A stretch of DNA of 62,167 nt from Mycobacterium attenuatum (lineage in GTDB: Bacteria; Actinomycetota; Actinomycetes; Mycobacteriales; Mycobacteriaceae), in assembly GCF_900566085.1 (NCBI RefSeq), contig NZ_UPHT01000006.1, forward strand, positions 1 to 62,167, in the 5' to 3' direction. Made by a program: the position numbers and the translations under genes. Positions 54,602-62,167 of the stretch are shown in pieces. A model generated the notes under the pieces. The model ran no database searches, was not told the DNA's origin, and saw nothing but the letters and a program-made list of their open reading frames with translations. Each line of letters opens with the position of its first letter. Within the stretch, counting starts at the first letter, position 1.

Positions 54602-54817
54602 CAGGACCTTTGGCGGTTGCTCGCTGTTGACGAAGGGTTAATTGTGAGGATGCGGTTCACACGTCGACGACCATCAGGTACATTCCTGTGGTCTCCGTTA
54701 CTACCTGCAGGTAGGGAGCCGACGGTCACACACCTAGGGATGGGGCAAGGAGGAAGGCGTGCGACATGATCGGCCGTTACGCCGCAACCCGAGCGGTCCC
54801 ATGGTGAGGAGGCGACA
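54602..54817 (+). promoter_or_regulatory. Intergenic region fadD5-yrbE1A with palindrome and leader ORF
   Basis: The gap holds the perfect palindrome CTACCTGCAGGTAG (54701-54714) and a 13-codon ORF (54766-54807; MIGRYAATRAVPW) with a strong AGGAGG upstream. A GGAGG for yrbE1A follows its TGA at once. An internal mce1 promoter has been reported in this gap in M. tuberculosis. Confidence 0.5.
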
Positions 54818-55621
54818 GTGACGACCTCGACGCGTCCCCACCTGATGGGCTATCTGCGCGACCAACTGGAAACGCCCCTCACATTGGTCGGCGGATTCTT
54901 CCGGATGTGTGTGCTGACCGGAAAGGCGCTGTTTCGCCGGCCGTTCCAATGGCGCGAATTCATCCTGCAGTGCTGGTTCATCATGCGGGTGGCGCTGCTG
55001 CCGGCCATCTTGGTTTCGGTGCCATTCACCGTCCTGCTGATCTTCACCCTCAACGTCCTGCTGGCCCAGTTCGGTGCCGCCGACCTCTCCGGTGCCGGTG
55101 CCGCGATCGGCGCCGTCACCCAGCTCGGCCCTCAGGTCACGGTGTTGGTGGTGGCCGGCGCCGGGTCGACGGCCATCTGCGCCGACCTGGGCGCCCGCAC
55201 CATCCGCGAGGAGATCGACGCGATGGAGGTGCTGGGCATCGACCCCATCCACCGCCTCGTCGTGCCCCGCGTCATTGCCGCGACGCTCATCGCCACGTTG
55301 CTCAACGCCTTGGTGATCACCGTCGGCCTGGTGGGCGGTTATCTGTTCGGGGTGTATTTGCAGAATGTGTCGGGTGGCGCTTACCTGGCCACCCTCACCA
55401 CCATCACCGGCCTGCCCGAGGTCGTCATCGCGATGGTCAAGGCCGCGACGTTCGGACTCATCGCCGGGTTGGTCGGCTGCTACCGCGGGCTGACCGTCCG
55501 CGGCGGCTCCAAGGGTCTGGGTACCGCTGTCAACGAGACCGTCGTGCTCTGCGTGGTCGCGCTGTTCGCGGTCAACGTGGTGCTGACCACGGTCGGCGTC
55601 CGGTTCGGGACGGGGCACTGA
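54818..55621 (+). CDS. yrbE1A: MCE transporter permease YrbE1A
   Basis: Protein of 267 residues, MlaE/YrbE family permease of the mce1 ABC-type lipid importer. About five membrane segments; the conserved EEIDAMEVLGIDPIHRLVVPR block (EExDAxxxxGxxP) lies in the middle cytoplasmic loop. GTG 54818 with GGAGG 6 nt upstream. Its stop is 1 nt from the yrbE1B ATG. Imports mycolic or other fatty acids with Mce1A-F. Confidence 0.95.
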   Translation: MTTSTRPHLMGYLRDQLETPLTLVGGFFRMCVLTGKALFRRPFQWREFILQCWFIMRVALLPAILVSVPFTVLLIFTLNVLLAQFGAADLSGAGAAIGAVTQLGPQVTVLVVAGAGSTAICADLGARTIREEIDAMEVLGIDPIHRLVVPRVIAATLIATLLNALVITVGLVGGYLFGVYLQNVSGGAYLATLTTITGLPEVVIAMVKAATFGLIAGLVGCYRGLTVRGGSKGLGTAVNETVVLCVVALFAVNVVLTTVGVRFGTGH

Positions 55622-55622
55622 C

Positions 55623-56492
55623 ATGGCGACATCTGCGGTATTGCGGGCCCGATTCCCTAGGGCCACCGCCAATCTGAACCGGTATGGCGGCGCCGCGGTC
55701 CGGGGACTGGACACGACCGGCCGGCTGTCCTGGTTCGCGCTGGTCGCGATCGGGAACGTGCCGTTTGCGTTGAGCCGATACCGCAAGGAAACCCTGCGGC
55801 TGATCGCACAGATCGGAATGGGCACCGGTGCGATGGCCGTCATCGGCGGCACCGCCGCAATCGTCGGTTTCGTCACGTTGTCCGGCAGTTCGCTGGTCGC
55901 GATTCAGGGCTTCGCGTCGCTGGGGAACATCGGCGTTGAGGCGTTCACCGGCTTTTTCGCCGCGCTAATCAACGTCCGCATCGCCGCGCCGGTGGTCACC
56001 GGCGTGGCCATGGCGGCAACGGTCGGTGCCGGTGCCACCGCCGAGCTGGGCGCGATGCGGATCAGCGAGGAGATCGACGCCCTGGAAGTGATGGGCATCA
56101 AGTCGGTCTGCTTCCTGGCGACCACGCGGATCCTGGCCGGGCTGACGGTGATCATCCCGCTTTATGCGATGGCCATGATCATGGCGTTCCTGTCACCACA
56201 GATCACCACGACAGTGCTCTACGGACAGTCGACCGGCACCTACGAGCACTACTTCCGGACGTTCCTGCGTCCCGACGACGTCTTCTGGTCATTTCTGGAG
56301 GCCATCATCATCACCGCGGTGGTGATGGTCAGTCACTGCTACTACGGGTACAGCGCCGGCGGCGGCCCCGTCGGTGTCGGCGAGGCCGTCGGCCGGTCGA
56401 TGCGGTTCTCGCTGGTTTCGATTCCTGTGGTCGTCTTGTCCGCCGCGTTGGCGCTCTACGGCGTCGACCCCAACTTTGCACTGACGGTGTAG
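55623..56492 (+). CDS. yrbE1B: MCE transporter permease YrbE1B
   Basis: Protein of 289 residues, paralogous to YrbE1A, with about six hydrophobic segments and the block SEEIDALEVMGIKSVCFLATTR. Pairs with YrbE1A to make the inner-membrane channel. Stop is 4 nt before the mce1A ATG, so the genes are translationally linked. Length equals Rv0168. Confidence 0.95.
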   Translation: MATSAVLRARFPRATANLNRYGGAAVRGLDTTGRLSWFALVAIGNVPFALSRYRKETLRLIAQIGMGTGAMAVIGGTAAIVGFVTLSGSSLVAIQGFASLGNIGVEAFTGFFAALINVRIAAPVVTGVAMAATVGAGATAELGAMRISEEIDALEVMGIKSVCFLATTRILAGLTVIIPLYAMAMIMAFLSPQITTTVLYGQSTGTYEHYFRTFLRPDDVFWSFLEAIIITAVVMVSHCYYGYSAGGGPVGVGEAVGRSMRFSLVSIPVVVLSAALALYGVDPNFALTV

Positions 56493-56496
56493 CGCG

Positions 56497-57816
56497 ATGA
56501 CGATGCCGGCGAAAGTCAACAAGGTCAGCGATCCGCCGTACAAGACGGCGGGTGTTGTCTTTCTGGTGATCGCGCTTGTCATATTCGCCTTGGTGTACTT
56601 GCAGTTCCGTGGGGATTTCATGCCCAAGGTGAAGCTGACGATGCTGTCCGATCGAGCCGGATTGGTGATGGACCCCGGCTCGAAGGTCACCTACAACGGA
56701 GTGCAGATCGGCCGAGTCGACAGCATCTCGGAGATCACACGCGACGGCAAACCGGCCGCCAAGTTCATCCTGAACGTCGATCCGAAGTACCTGCCGCTGG
56801 TACCGGAAAACGTCAACGCGCAGATCAAGGCGACCACCGTCTTCGGCGGCAAGTACGTGTCGCTGACAACGCCGAGAGATGACCGGGGCAACGTCATCTC
56901 GAAGGGGCATCTCACGGCCAAGAGCGTCATCAATGCCGTCGGGGTGACGACCGAGATCAACACCTTGTTCCAGACGATCACGTCGATTGCCGAGAAGGTG
57001 GATCCGGTCAAACTCAACCTGACCCTCAGCGCGGCCGCGCAGGCGCTGACCGGACTGGGCGATCGGTTCGGGCAGTCGATCGTCAACGCCAACGCGATCC
57101 TCGATGACGTCAACCCGCGAATGCCGCAGGCGCGCCGCGACATCCAGCAGCTGGCGAGCCTCGGTGACGTCTACGCCAACGCCTCGCCGGATCTGTTCGA
57201 CTTTCTCGACAACTCGGTGCCGACGGCACGGACGTTCAACCAGCGCCAGCGCGAATTGGACGCCGCTCTGCTGGCGGCGGCCGGGTTCGGCAATACCGGC
57301 GCGGATGTCTTCGGCCGGGGCGGCCCGTATCTGGCCCGTGGCGCCGCCGATCTGGTGCCCAGCGCTCAGCTGCTGGACACCTACAGCCCGGAGTTGTACT
57401 GCACGCTGCGCAACTACCACGACATCGAACCCAAGGCCGCCACGTTCCTCGGCGGTAACGGCTACTCTCTGGCCACCCACAGCGAGCTGCTGTCCGGGCT
57501 GGGATTGATGCTGAACCCGACGTCGCTGGTGCCGCTGCTGCTCTCGCAGATCGGCGGACTAGCTGCCGGCGTGGTCGGCGGGGCGCCTAATCCCTACATG
57601 TATCCGGAAAATCTGCCGCGGGTCAACGCACATGGCGGACCTGGTGGTGCGCCGGGCTGCTGGCAGCAGATCACCCATGATTTCTGGCCGGCACCCGAGT
57701 TGGTGATGGACACCGGCAACAGCATCGCTCCCTATAACCACCTGGAGACCGGTTCGCCCTACGCGATCGAATACGTCTGGGGCCGTCAAGTAGGGGACAA
57801 CACGATCAACCCATGA
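56497..57816 (+). CDS. mce1A: MCE family protein Mce1A
   Basis: Protein of 439 residues. A short cytoplasmic N-terminus and one membrane segment (VVFLVIALVIFALVYLQF, about residues 20-37) lead to the MCE domain (LTMLSDRAGLVMDPGSKVTYNGVQIGRVDSI), then helical and tail regions with conserved LYCTLRNYHDIEP. Exported lipid-transfer subunit that forms the periplasmic channel; in M. tuberculosis implicated in entry into host cells. Shorter than Rv0169 (454 residues) at the tail. Overlaps mce1B by ATGA. Confidence 0.95.
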   Translation: MTMPAKVNKVSDPPYKTAGVVFLVIALVIFALVYLQFRGDFMPKVKLTMLSDRAGLVMDPGSKVTYNGVQIGRVDSISEITRDGKPAAKFILNVDPKYLPLVPENVNAQIKATTVFGGKYVSLTTPRDDRGNVISKGHLTAKSVINAVGVTTEINTLFQTITSIAEKVDPVKLNLTLSAAAQALTGLGDRFGQSIVNANAILDDVNPRMPQARRDIQQLASLGDVYANASPDLFDFLDNSVPTARTFNQRQRELDAALLAAAGFGNTGADVFGRGGPYLARGAADLVPSAQLLDTYSPELYCTLRNYHDIEPKAATFLGGNGYSLATHSELLSGLGLMLNPTSLVPLLLSQIGGLAAGVVGGAPNPYMYPENLPRVNAHGGPGGAPGCWQQITHDFWPAPELVMDTGNSIAPYNHLETGSPYAIEYVWGRQVGDNTINP

Positions 57817-58853
57817 AAATCACCGGAACTGCTTTAAAACTCGGCGCATTCGCACTGGTGCTGGTGCTGTTCAGCGTGATGATCGTCATCGTGTTCGGTC
57901 AGATCCGCTTCGACCGCACCTACGGCTACTCTGCCGAGTTCAGCAACGTCAGCGGGCTACGGGCCGGACAATTTGTCCGCGCCTCGGGGGTGGAGATCGG
58001 CAAGGTCAAAGAGGTGTCGCTGGTCGACGGCGGTAAACGCGTTCGGGTGGATTTCGACGTCGACCGCTCGATCCCCCTTTACCAGTCGACGACCGCCCAG
58101 ATCCGCTACCTCGACCTGATCGGTAACCGCTACCTGGAGCTCAAGCGCGGCCAGGGCGAGGGCAGTGATCGGGTGATGCGCCCGGGCGGATTCATTCCGT
58201 TGTCACGCACCTCGCCGGCGCTCGACCTTGATGCGCTGATCGGCGGCTTCAAGCCGGTATTCCGGGCGCTGGACCCGGACAAAGTCAACACCATCGCCTC
58301 GGCGCTCATCACCGTGTTTCAGGGCCAAGGCGGCACCATCAACGACATTCTCGACCAGACCGCGCAGCTGACCTCACAGATCGCCGAGCGCGACCAGGCG
58401 ATCGGCGAGGTGGTGAAGAACCTGAACACCGTGCTGGATACCACGGTTCGCCACCGCAAGGACTTCGATCAGACGGTCAACAACCTGGAGATTCTGATCA
58501 CCGGGTTGAAGGACCACCGCACCCAGTTGGCGGACGGCACCGCCCACATCAGCAACGCCGCCGGCACGGTGGCCGATCTACTGGCCGAGGACCGCGCGCT
58601 GCTGCACAAGACCGTCAACTACCTCGATGCCGTCCAGCAGCCGCTGATCGACCAGCGCCAGCAGTTGAGCGACTTCCTGCACAAGGTCCCGACCGCGCTG
58701 AACATGATCGGTCGCACCATCGGGTCCTACGGGGACTTCGTGAATTTCTACTCCTGCGACATCAGCCTGAGGATCAATGGGCTGCAACCCGGCGGGCCGG
58801 TGCGCACGGTGCGGCTCTTCACCCAGCCGACGGGTAGGTGCACGCCACAATGA
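57813..58853 (+). CDS. mce1B: MCE family protein Mce1B
   Basis: Protein of 346 residues. Membrane anchor LGAFALVLVLFSVMIVIVFGQI (about residues 9-30), then the MCE domain (YSAEFSNVSGLRAGQFVRASGVEIGKV) and a helical coiled-coil-like region with DQTAQLTSQIAERDQAIG repeats. Start overlaps mce1A stop. Length equals Rv0170. Confidence 0.95.
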   Translation: MKITGTALKLGAFALVLVLFSVMIVIVFGQIRFDRTYGYSAEFSNVSGLRAGQFVRASGVEIGKVKEVSLVDGGKRVRVDFDVDRSIPLYQSTTAQIRYLDLIGNRYLELKRGQGEGSDRVMRPGGFIPLSRTSPALDLDALIGGFKPVFRALDPDKVNTIASALITVFQGQGGTINDILDQTAQLTSQIAERDQAIGEVVKNLNTVLDTTVRHRKDFDQTVNNLEILITGLKDHRTQLADGTAHISNAAGTVADLLAEDRALLHKTVNYLDAVQQPLIDQRQQLSDFLHKVPTALNMIGRTIGSYGDFVNFYSCDISLRINGLQPGGPVRTVRLFTQPTGRCTPQ

Positions 58854-60439
58854 GAACGCTGGAACCCCCGAATCGGCTTCGTATCGGGCTCATGGGCATC
58901 GTGGTGATGATCATCGTCGTCGCCGTGGGCCAGAGCTTCACCAGCGTCCCGATGTTGTTCGCGCGGCCGAGCTACTACGGGCAGTTCACCGACACCGGCG
59001 GCCTCAACAAGGGTGACAAGGTACGCATCGCCGGCATGGACGTCGGCAAGGTGGAGGAGCTGTCCATCGACGGCGACCACGTCAAGATCAAATTCTCGGT
59101 CGGCACCAATGTCATCGGCACCGAAAGCCGGCTGGCGATTCGCACCGACACCATCCTCGGTAAGAAGGTGCTCGAGATCGAGGCGCGCGGCAACCAGCCG
59201 CTGCGGCCGGGCGGCACGTTGCCGTTGGGTCAAAGCACCACGCCCTACCAGATCTACGACGCCTTCTTCGACGTCACCAAGGCGGCCACCGGCTGGGACA
59301 TCGACACCGTCAAGCAGTCGCTGCATGTGCTGTCGCAGACCATCGACCAGACATATCCGCACCTGAGCGCCACCCTCGAGGGCGTGGCCAAGTTCTCCGA
59401 CACCATCGGCAAGCGCGACGAGGAGATCAAGCATCTACTCGCGCAGGCCAACCAGGTGGCCAGCATCCTCGGGGACCGCAGCCAGCAGGTGGATCGCCTG
59501 TTGGTCAACGCCAAGACGTTGATCGCCGCGTTCAACGAACGCGGACGTGCCATCGACGCGCTGCTGGCCAATGTCGCTTCCTTCTCGGCCCAGGTGCAGG
59601 GACTGATCAACGACAACCCGAACCTCAACCATGTACTAGAGCAATTGCGGCAGGTCAGCGACATCCTAGTCGAGCGCAAAGACGATCTGGCCAACGGGCT
59701 GCTCATGGTGGGCGGATTCCTGCCGTCGCTGAATGAGTCCATCGCCTCGGGGCCGTTCTTCAAGGTCGTCATTCACAACCTGGTTCCGGGACAGATTATT
59801 CAGCCGTTCATCGATGCCGCCTTCAAGAAGCGCGGCCTGGACCCGGAGAATTTCTGGCGCAGCGCCGGCCTGCCGGAATTCCGGTGGCCCGACCCGAACG
59901 GCACCCGGTTCCCCAATGGCGCACCGCCGCCGGCGCCGGGGGTCCTGGAAGGCACGCCCGAGCACCCGGGACCGGCGGTCCCGCCCGGTTCACCCTGCTC
60001 GTACACGCCGGCCAATCCCGGTGGCAATGTCACCGTCGGTGATGAGGGGCTGCCCCGGCCGTGGAACCCGCTGCCGTGTGCCGGGGCGCTCCTCGGTCCG
60101 TTCGGCGGTCCCAACTTCCCGGCGCCGCTCGACGTTGAGGCGTCACCGCCGAACCCGAACGGCCTGCCGCCCACACCGGGCATCCCGATCGCGGGGCGGC
60201 CGGGCGACCCGCCGCCGGACGTCCCGGGTACACCGGTGCCGTTGCCACCGAACGCGCCGCCGGGTGCGCGCACCGAACAACTGGGGCCGGCCGGACCGAC
60301 GCCGCCGCCGTCCACGTTCGCGCCGGGGTTGCCGCCGGGTCCGCCGGCACCGCCCGGGCCCGGGCCACAACTGCCCGACCCCTACATCAATTCAGGAGGA
60401 ACGGGCGGGAGCGGTGTGACGGGAGGTAGCCAGAATTGA
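58850..60439 (+). CDS. mce1C: MCE family protein Mce1C
   Basis: Protein of 529 residues from MRTLEPPNRLRIG; ATG 58850 overlaps the mce1B stop (ATGA), which decides against the in-frame 58838. Membrane anchor GIVVMIIVVAVGQSF, MCE domain (FTDTGGLNKGDKVRIAGMDVGKVEEL), helical region, then a C-terminal domain of about 180 residues rich in Pro/Gly (NPNGLPPTPGIPIAGRPGDPPP). Slightly longer than Rv0171 (515 residues). Overlaps mce1D by TTGA. Confidence 0.95.
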   Translation: MRTLEPPNRLRIGLMGIVVMIIVVAVGQSFTSVPMLFARPSYYGQFTDTGGLNKGDKVRIAGMDVGKVEELSIDGDHVKIKFSVGTNVIGTESRLAIRTDTILGKKVLEIEARGNQPLRPGGTLPLGQSTTPYQIYDAFFDVTKAATGWDIDTVKQSLHVLSQTIDQTYPHLSATLEGVAKFSDTIGKRDEEIKHLLAQANQVASILGDRSQQVDRLLVNAKTLIAAFNERGRAIDALLANVASFSAQVQGLINDNPNLNHVLEQLRQVSDILVERKDDLANGLLMVGGFLPSLNESIASGPFFKVVIHNLVPGQIIQPFIDAAFKKRGLDPENFWRSAGLPEFRWPDPNGTRFPNGAPPPAPGVLEGTPEHPGPAVPPGSPCSYTPANPGGNVTVGDEGLPRPWNPLPCAGALLGPFGGPNFPAPLDVEASPPNPNGLPPTPGIPIAGRPGDPPPDVPGTPVPLPPNAPPGARTEQLGPAGPTPPPSTFAPGLPPGPPAPPGPGPQLPDPYINSGGTGGSGVTGGSQN

Positions 60440-62043
60440 GCACCGTCTTTGACATCCGTAACCTGCGCCTGCCGAGGATGACGCGGGCCACGGTGATCAT
60501 CGGAACGCTGATCGTGGTGCTGGCCCTCGTCGCCGCGTTCGTGGGATGGCGGCTTTACCAGAAGCTGACCAACAACACCGTGGTCGCCTACTTCCCCGCG
60601 GCAAACGCTCTGTACCCCGGCGACAAAGTTCAGATCATGGGCCTGCAGGTGGGCAAGATCGACAGCATCGAAGCGGCCGGCGACAAGATGAAGGTCACCT
60701 TCCACTACCAGAACAAGTACAAGGTTCCGGCCAACGCCTCGGCGGTGATTCTCAACCCGACCCTGGTGGCGTCGCGTTCCATCCAATTGGAGCCGCCATA
60801 TAAAGGTGGCCCGGTGCTGGCCGACAATGCGGTGATCCCGATGGATCGCACTCAGGTGCCGGTGGAGTGGGACGAGCTGCGCAACAGCATCACCAACATC
60901 ATCGACAAGCTCGGACCGACCGAGCAGCAGCCACAGGGGCCGTTCGGTGAAGTCCTCCAATCGTTCGCGAACGGGCTGGCCGGCAAGGGTAAGCAGTTCA
61001 ACACCACCCTGGACAACCTGTCGCGTGCGCTGACCGCCCTCAATGAAGGCCGTGGCGACTTCTTCGCGGTGGTTCGCAGCCTGGCGTTGTTCGTCAACGC
61101 GCTGCACCAGGACGACGCGCAGTTCGTGGCGTTGAACCAGAACCTGGCCGACCTCACCGGCCGGCTCGCCAGTTCCGACCAGGCTCTTTCCAGTGCGTTA
61201 CAGCAATTCGATAGCTTGCTGACGACGATCCGGCCATTCCTCGACAAGAACCGCGAGGTGCTGACCCACGACGTCAACAACCTGGCCGAGGCGACCAACA
61301 CGCTGCTGCAACCCGAGCCCTTGAACGGTTTGGAGACGGCCTTGCATGTCCTGCCGACGGCGGCGTCGAACGTGAACCAGATCTACCACCCATCACACGG
61401 GTCGGTGGTCGCGATCCCGGAGATCACCTCCTTCGCCAACCCGATGCAGTTCATCTGCAGCTCTATTCAGGCCGCTAGCCGGCTTGGGTATCAGGAGTCG
61501 GCGGAATTGTGTGCGCAGTATCTGGCGCCGATCCTCGACTCGATCAAGTTCAACTACTTCCCGTTCGGGGTGAACTTCTTCAGTACCGCCGAGGTGTTGC
61601 CCAAACAGGTCGCCTACTCCGAGCCACGGCTGCAGCCGCCCAACGGATACAAGGACACGACCGTTCCCGGTATCTGGGTGCCGGACACTCCGTTGTCGCA
61701 CCGCAACACGCAGCCCGGGTGGATCGTCGCCCCCGGCATGCAGGGGCAGCAGGTAGGGCCAATCACGGCGGGGTTGATGACCCCCGAGTCGCTGGCCGAG
61801 CTCATGGGAGGCCCCGACATCGAGCCAGTTCAGTCCACCTTGCAGACGCCACCCGGACCGCCCAACGCGTACGACGAGTACCCGGTGTTGCCGCCGATCG
61901 GTTTGCAGGCTCCGGTGCCGATTCAGCCGCCGCCGCCCGGCCCAGAGGTGATCCCGGGTCCGGTTGCTCCGACGCCCGGTCCCGCAGCGGCACCGGCGCC
62001 GGTGGGCGCGCCACTTCCTGCTGAGGCCGGAGCGGGCCAGTGA
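60436..62043 (+). CDS. mce1D: MCE family protein Mce1D
   Basis: Protein of 535 residues. TTG start at 60436 overlapping the mce1C stop. Membrane anchor TVIIGTLIVVLALVAAFVGW (about residues 15-34), MCE domain (AYFPAANALYPGDKVQIMGLQVGKIDSI), then helical region and a Pro-rich tail (VPIQPPPPGPEVIPGPVAPTPG). Similar in length to Rv0172 (530 residues). A 54-bp tandem repeat begins at its stop codon. Confidence 0.95.
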   Translation: MSTVFDIRNLRLPRMTRATVIIGTLIVVLALVAAFVGWRLYQKLTNNTVVAYFPAANALYPGDKVQIMGLQVGKIDSIEAAGDKMKVTFHYQNKYKVPANASAVILNPTLVASRSIQLEPPYKGGPVLADNAVIPMDRTQVPVEWDELRNSITNIIDKLGPTEQQPQGPFGEVLQSFANGLAGKGKQFNTTLDNLSRALTALNEGRGDFFAVVRSLALFVNALHQDDAQFVALNQNLADLTGRLASSDQALSSALQQFDSLLTTIRPFLDKNREVLTHDVNNLAEATNTLLQPEPLNGLETALHVLPTAASNVNQIYHPSHGSVVAIPEITSFANPMQFICSSIQAASRLGYQESAELCAQYLAPILDSIKFNYFPFGVNFFSTAEVLPKQVAYSEPRLQPPNGYKDTTVPGIWVPDTPLSHRNTQPGWIVAPGMQGQQVGPITAGLMTPESLAELMGGPDIEPVQSTLQTPPGPPNAYDEYPVLPPIGLQAPVPIQPPPPGPEVIPGPVAPTPGPAAAPAPVGAPLPAEAGAGQ

Positions 62044-62167
62044 GGGGCGCGATGAGCGCCGTAGGCGCGAAGAGCGACCCGAGCCGTTGGTCACTGAGGG
62101 GCGCGATGAGCGCCGTAGGCGCGAAGAGCGACCCGAGCCGTTGGTCACTGAGGGGCGCGATGAGCGC
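62041..62167 (+). repeat. 54-bp tandem repeat, MIRU-like, open as an 18-residue peptide repeat
   Basis: Two complete copies begin at 62041 and 62095 and a third is cut off by the window edge at 62149. The first TGA is the mce1D stop. An ATG at 62052 opens a frame (MSAVGAKSDPSRWSLRGA repeated) that runs without a stop to the window end. The layout resembles mycobacterial interspersed repetitive units at gene junctions. The frame may extend into mce1E (lprK), the expected next gene. Confidence 0.75.

Noticed and set aside
54734..55876. Minus-strand 380-residue frame in yrbE1A
   Set aside because: Antisense to strongly conserved YrbE coding sequence; low-complexity His/Asp/Gln composition typical of shadows.

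Overview
The window is a stretch of slow-growing Mycobacterium chromosome. It is G+C rich and dense with PE, PPE and PE_PGRS genes, and it ends in an mce operon. Gene order and protein lengths follow the M. tuberculosis segment from about Rv0138 to Rv0172, but several loci are inserted and the PE genes have multiplied. The species is therefore not M. tuberculosis itself; an M. kansasii or M. marinum type relative fits, but I cannot fix it from sequence alone. No tRNA, rRNA, CRISPR array or transposase was seen.

Layout. Positions 1-15000 hold the 3' part of an FHA/ABC transporter whose ATPase motifs are degenerate, then a housekeeping block: SnoaL-like proteins, an epimerase, two SAM methyltransferases, a DUF427 protein, a DNA glycosylase, a Dps ferritin, a CLC channel, a pirin, a TetR regulator, an aldehyde dehydrogenase, an SDR and a quinone oxidoreductase. 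Positions 15000-25000 hold four PE proteins with serine alpha/beta-hydrolase (PE-PPE) domains, all on the minus strand. They are split by an unusual AT-richer locus (19487-21276) that encodes a coupled small ORF and a 526-residue Ser/Glu/Asn-rich exported protein I do not recognise. Positions 25000-31000 hold ptbB, fadE2, a PPE gene with a near-consensus IdeR iron box, a PE_PGRS gene and a small NTF2-like protein. Positions 31000-34000 are the transhydrogenase operon pntAa-pntAb-pntB. Positions 34000-42000 hold four more PE hydrolases around a TetR gene and a 41-residue protein.

Positions 42000-51000 form an accessory metabolic block: a hydrolase, an FAD oxidase, a TetR regulator, a thioesterase, an LLM oxidoreductase, a DUF427 protein, a CoA transferase and a hypothetical protein. 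A shared promoter/operator-like motif occurs three times in it. Positions 49900-62043 carry adhE1, a thioesterase, an SRPBCC protein, mce1R, fadD5 and the mce1 lipid-import operon through mce1D. The window ends inside a 54-bp tandem repeat that is open as an 18-residue peptide repeat just where mce1E should begin.

How the genes may work together: much of the content is lipid handling, namely mce1 import, FadD5 activation, FadE2 oxidation, CoA transferase, thioesterases, and surface or secreted PE hydrolases that may cleave acyl esters outside the cell. Several short palindromes and short leader ORFs lie upstream of operons and are reported as candidate regulatory sites.
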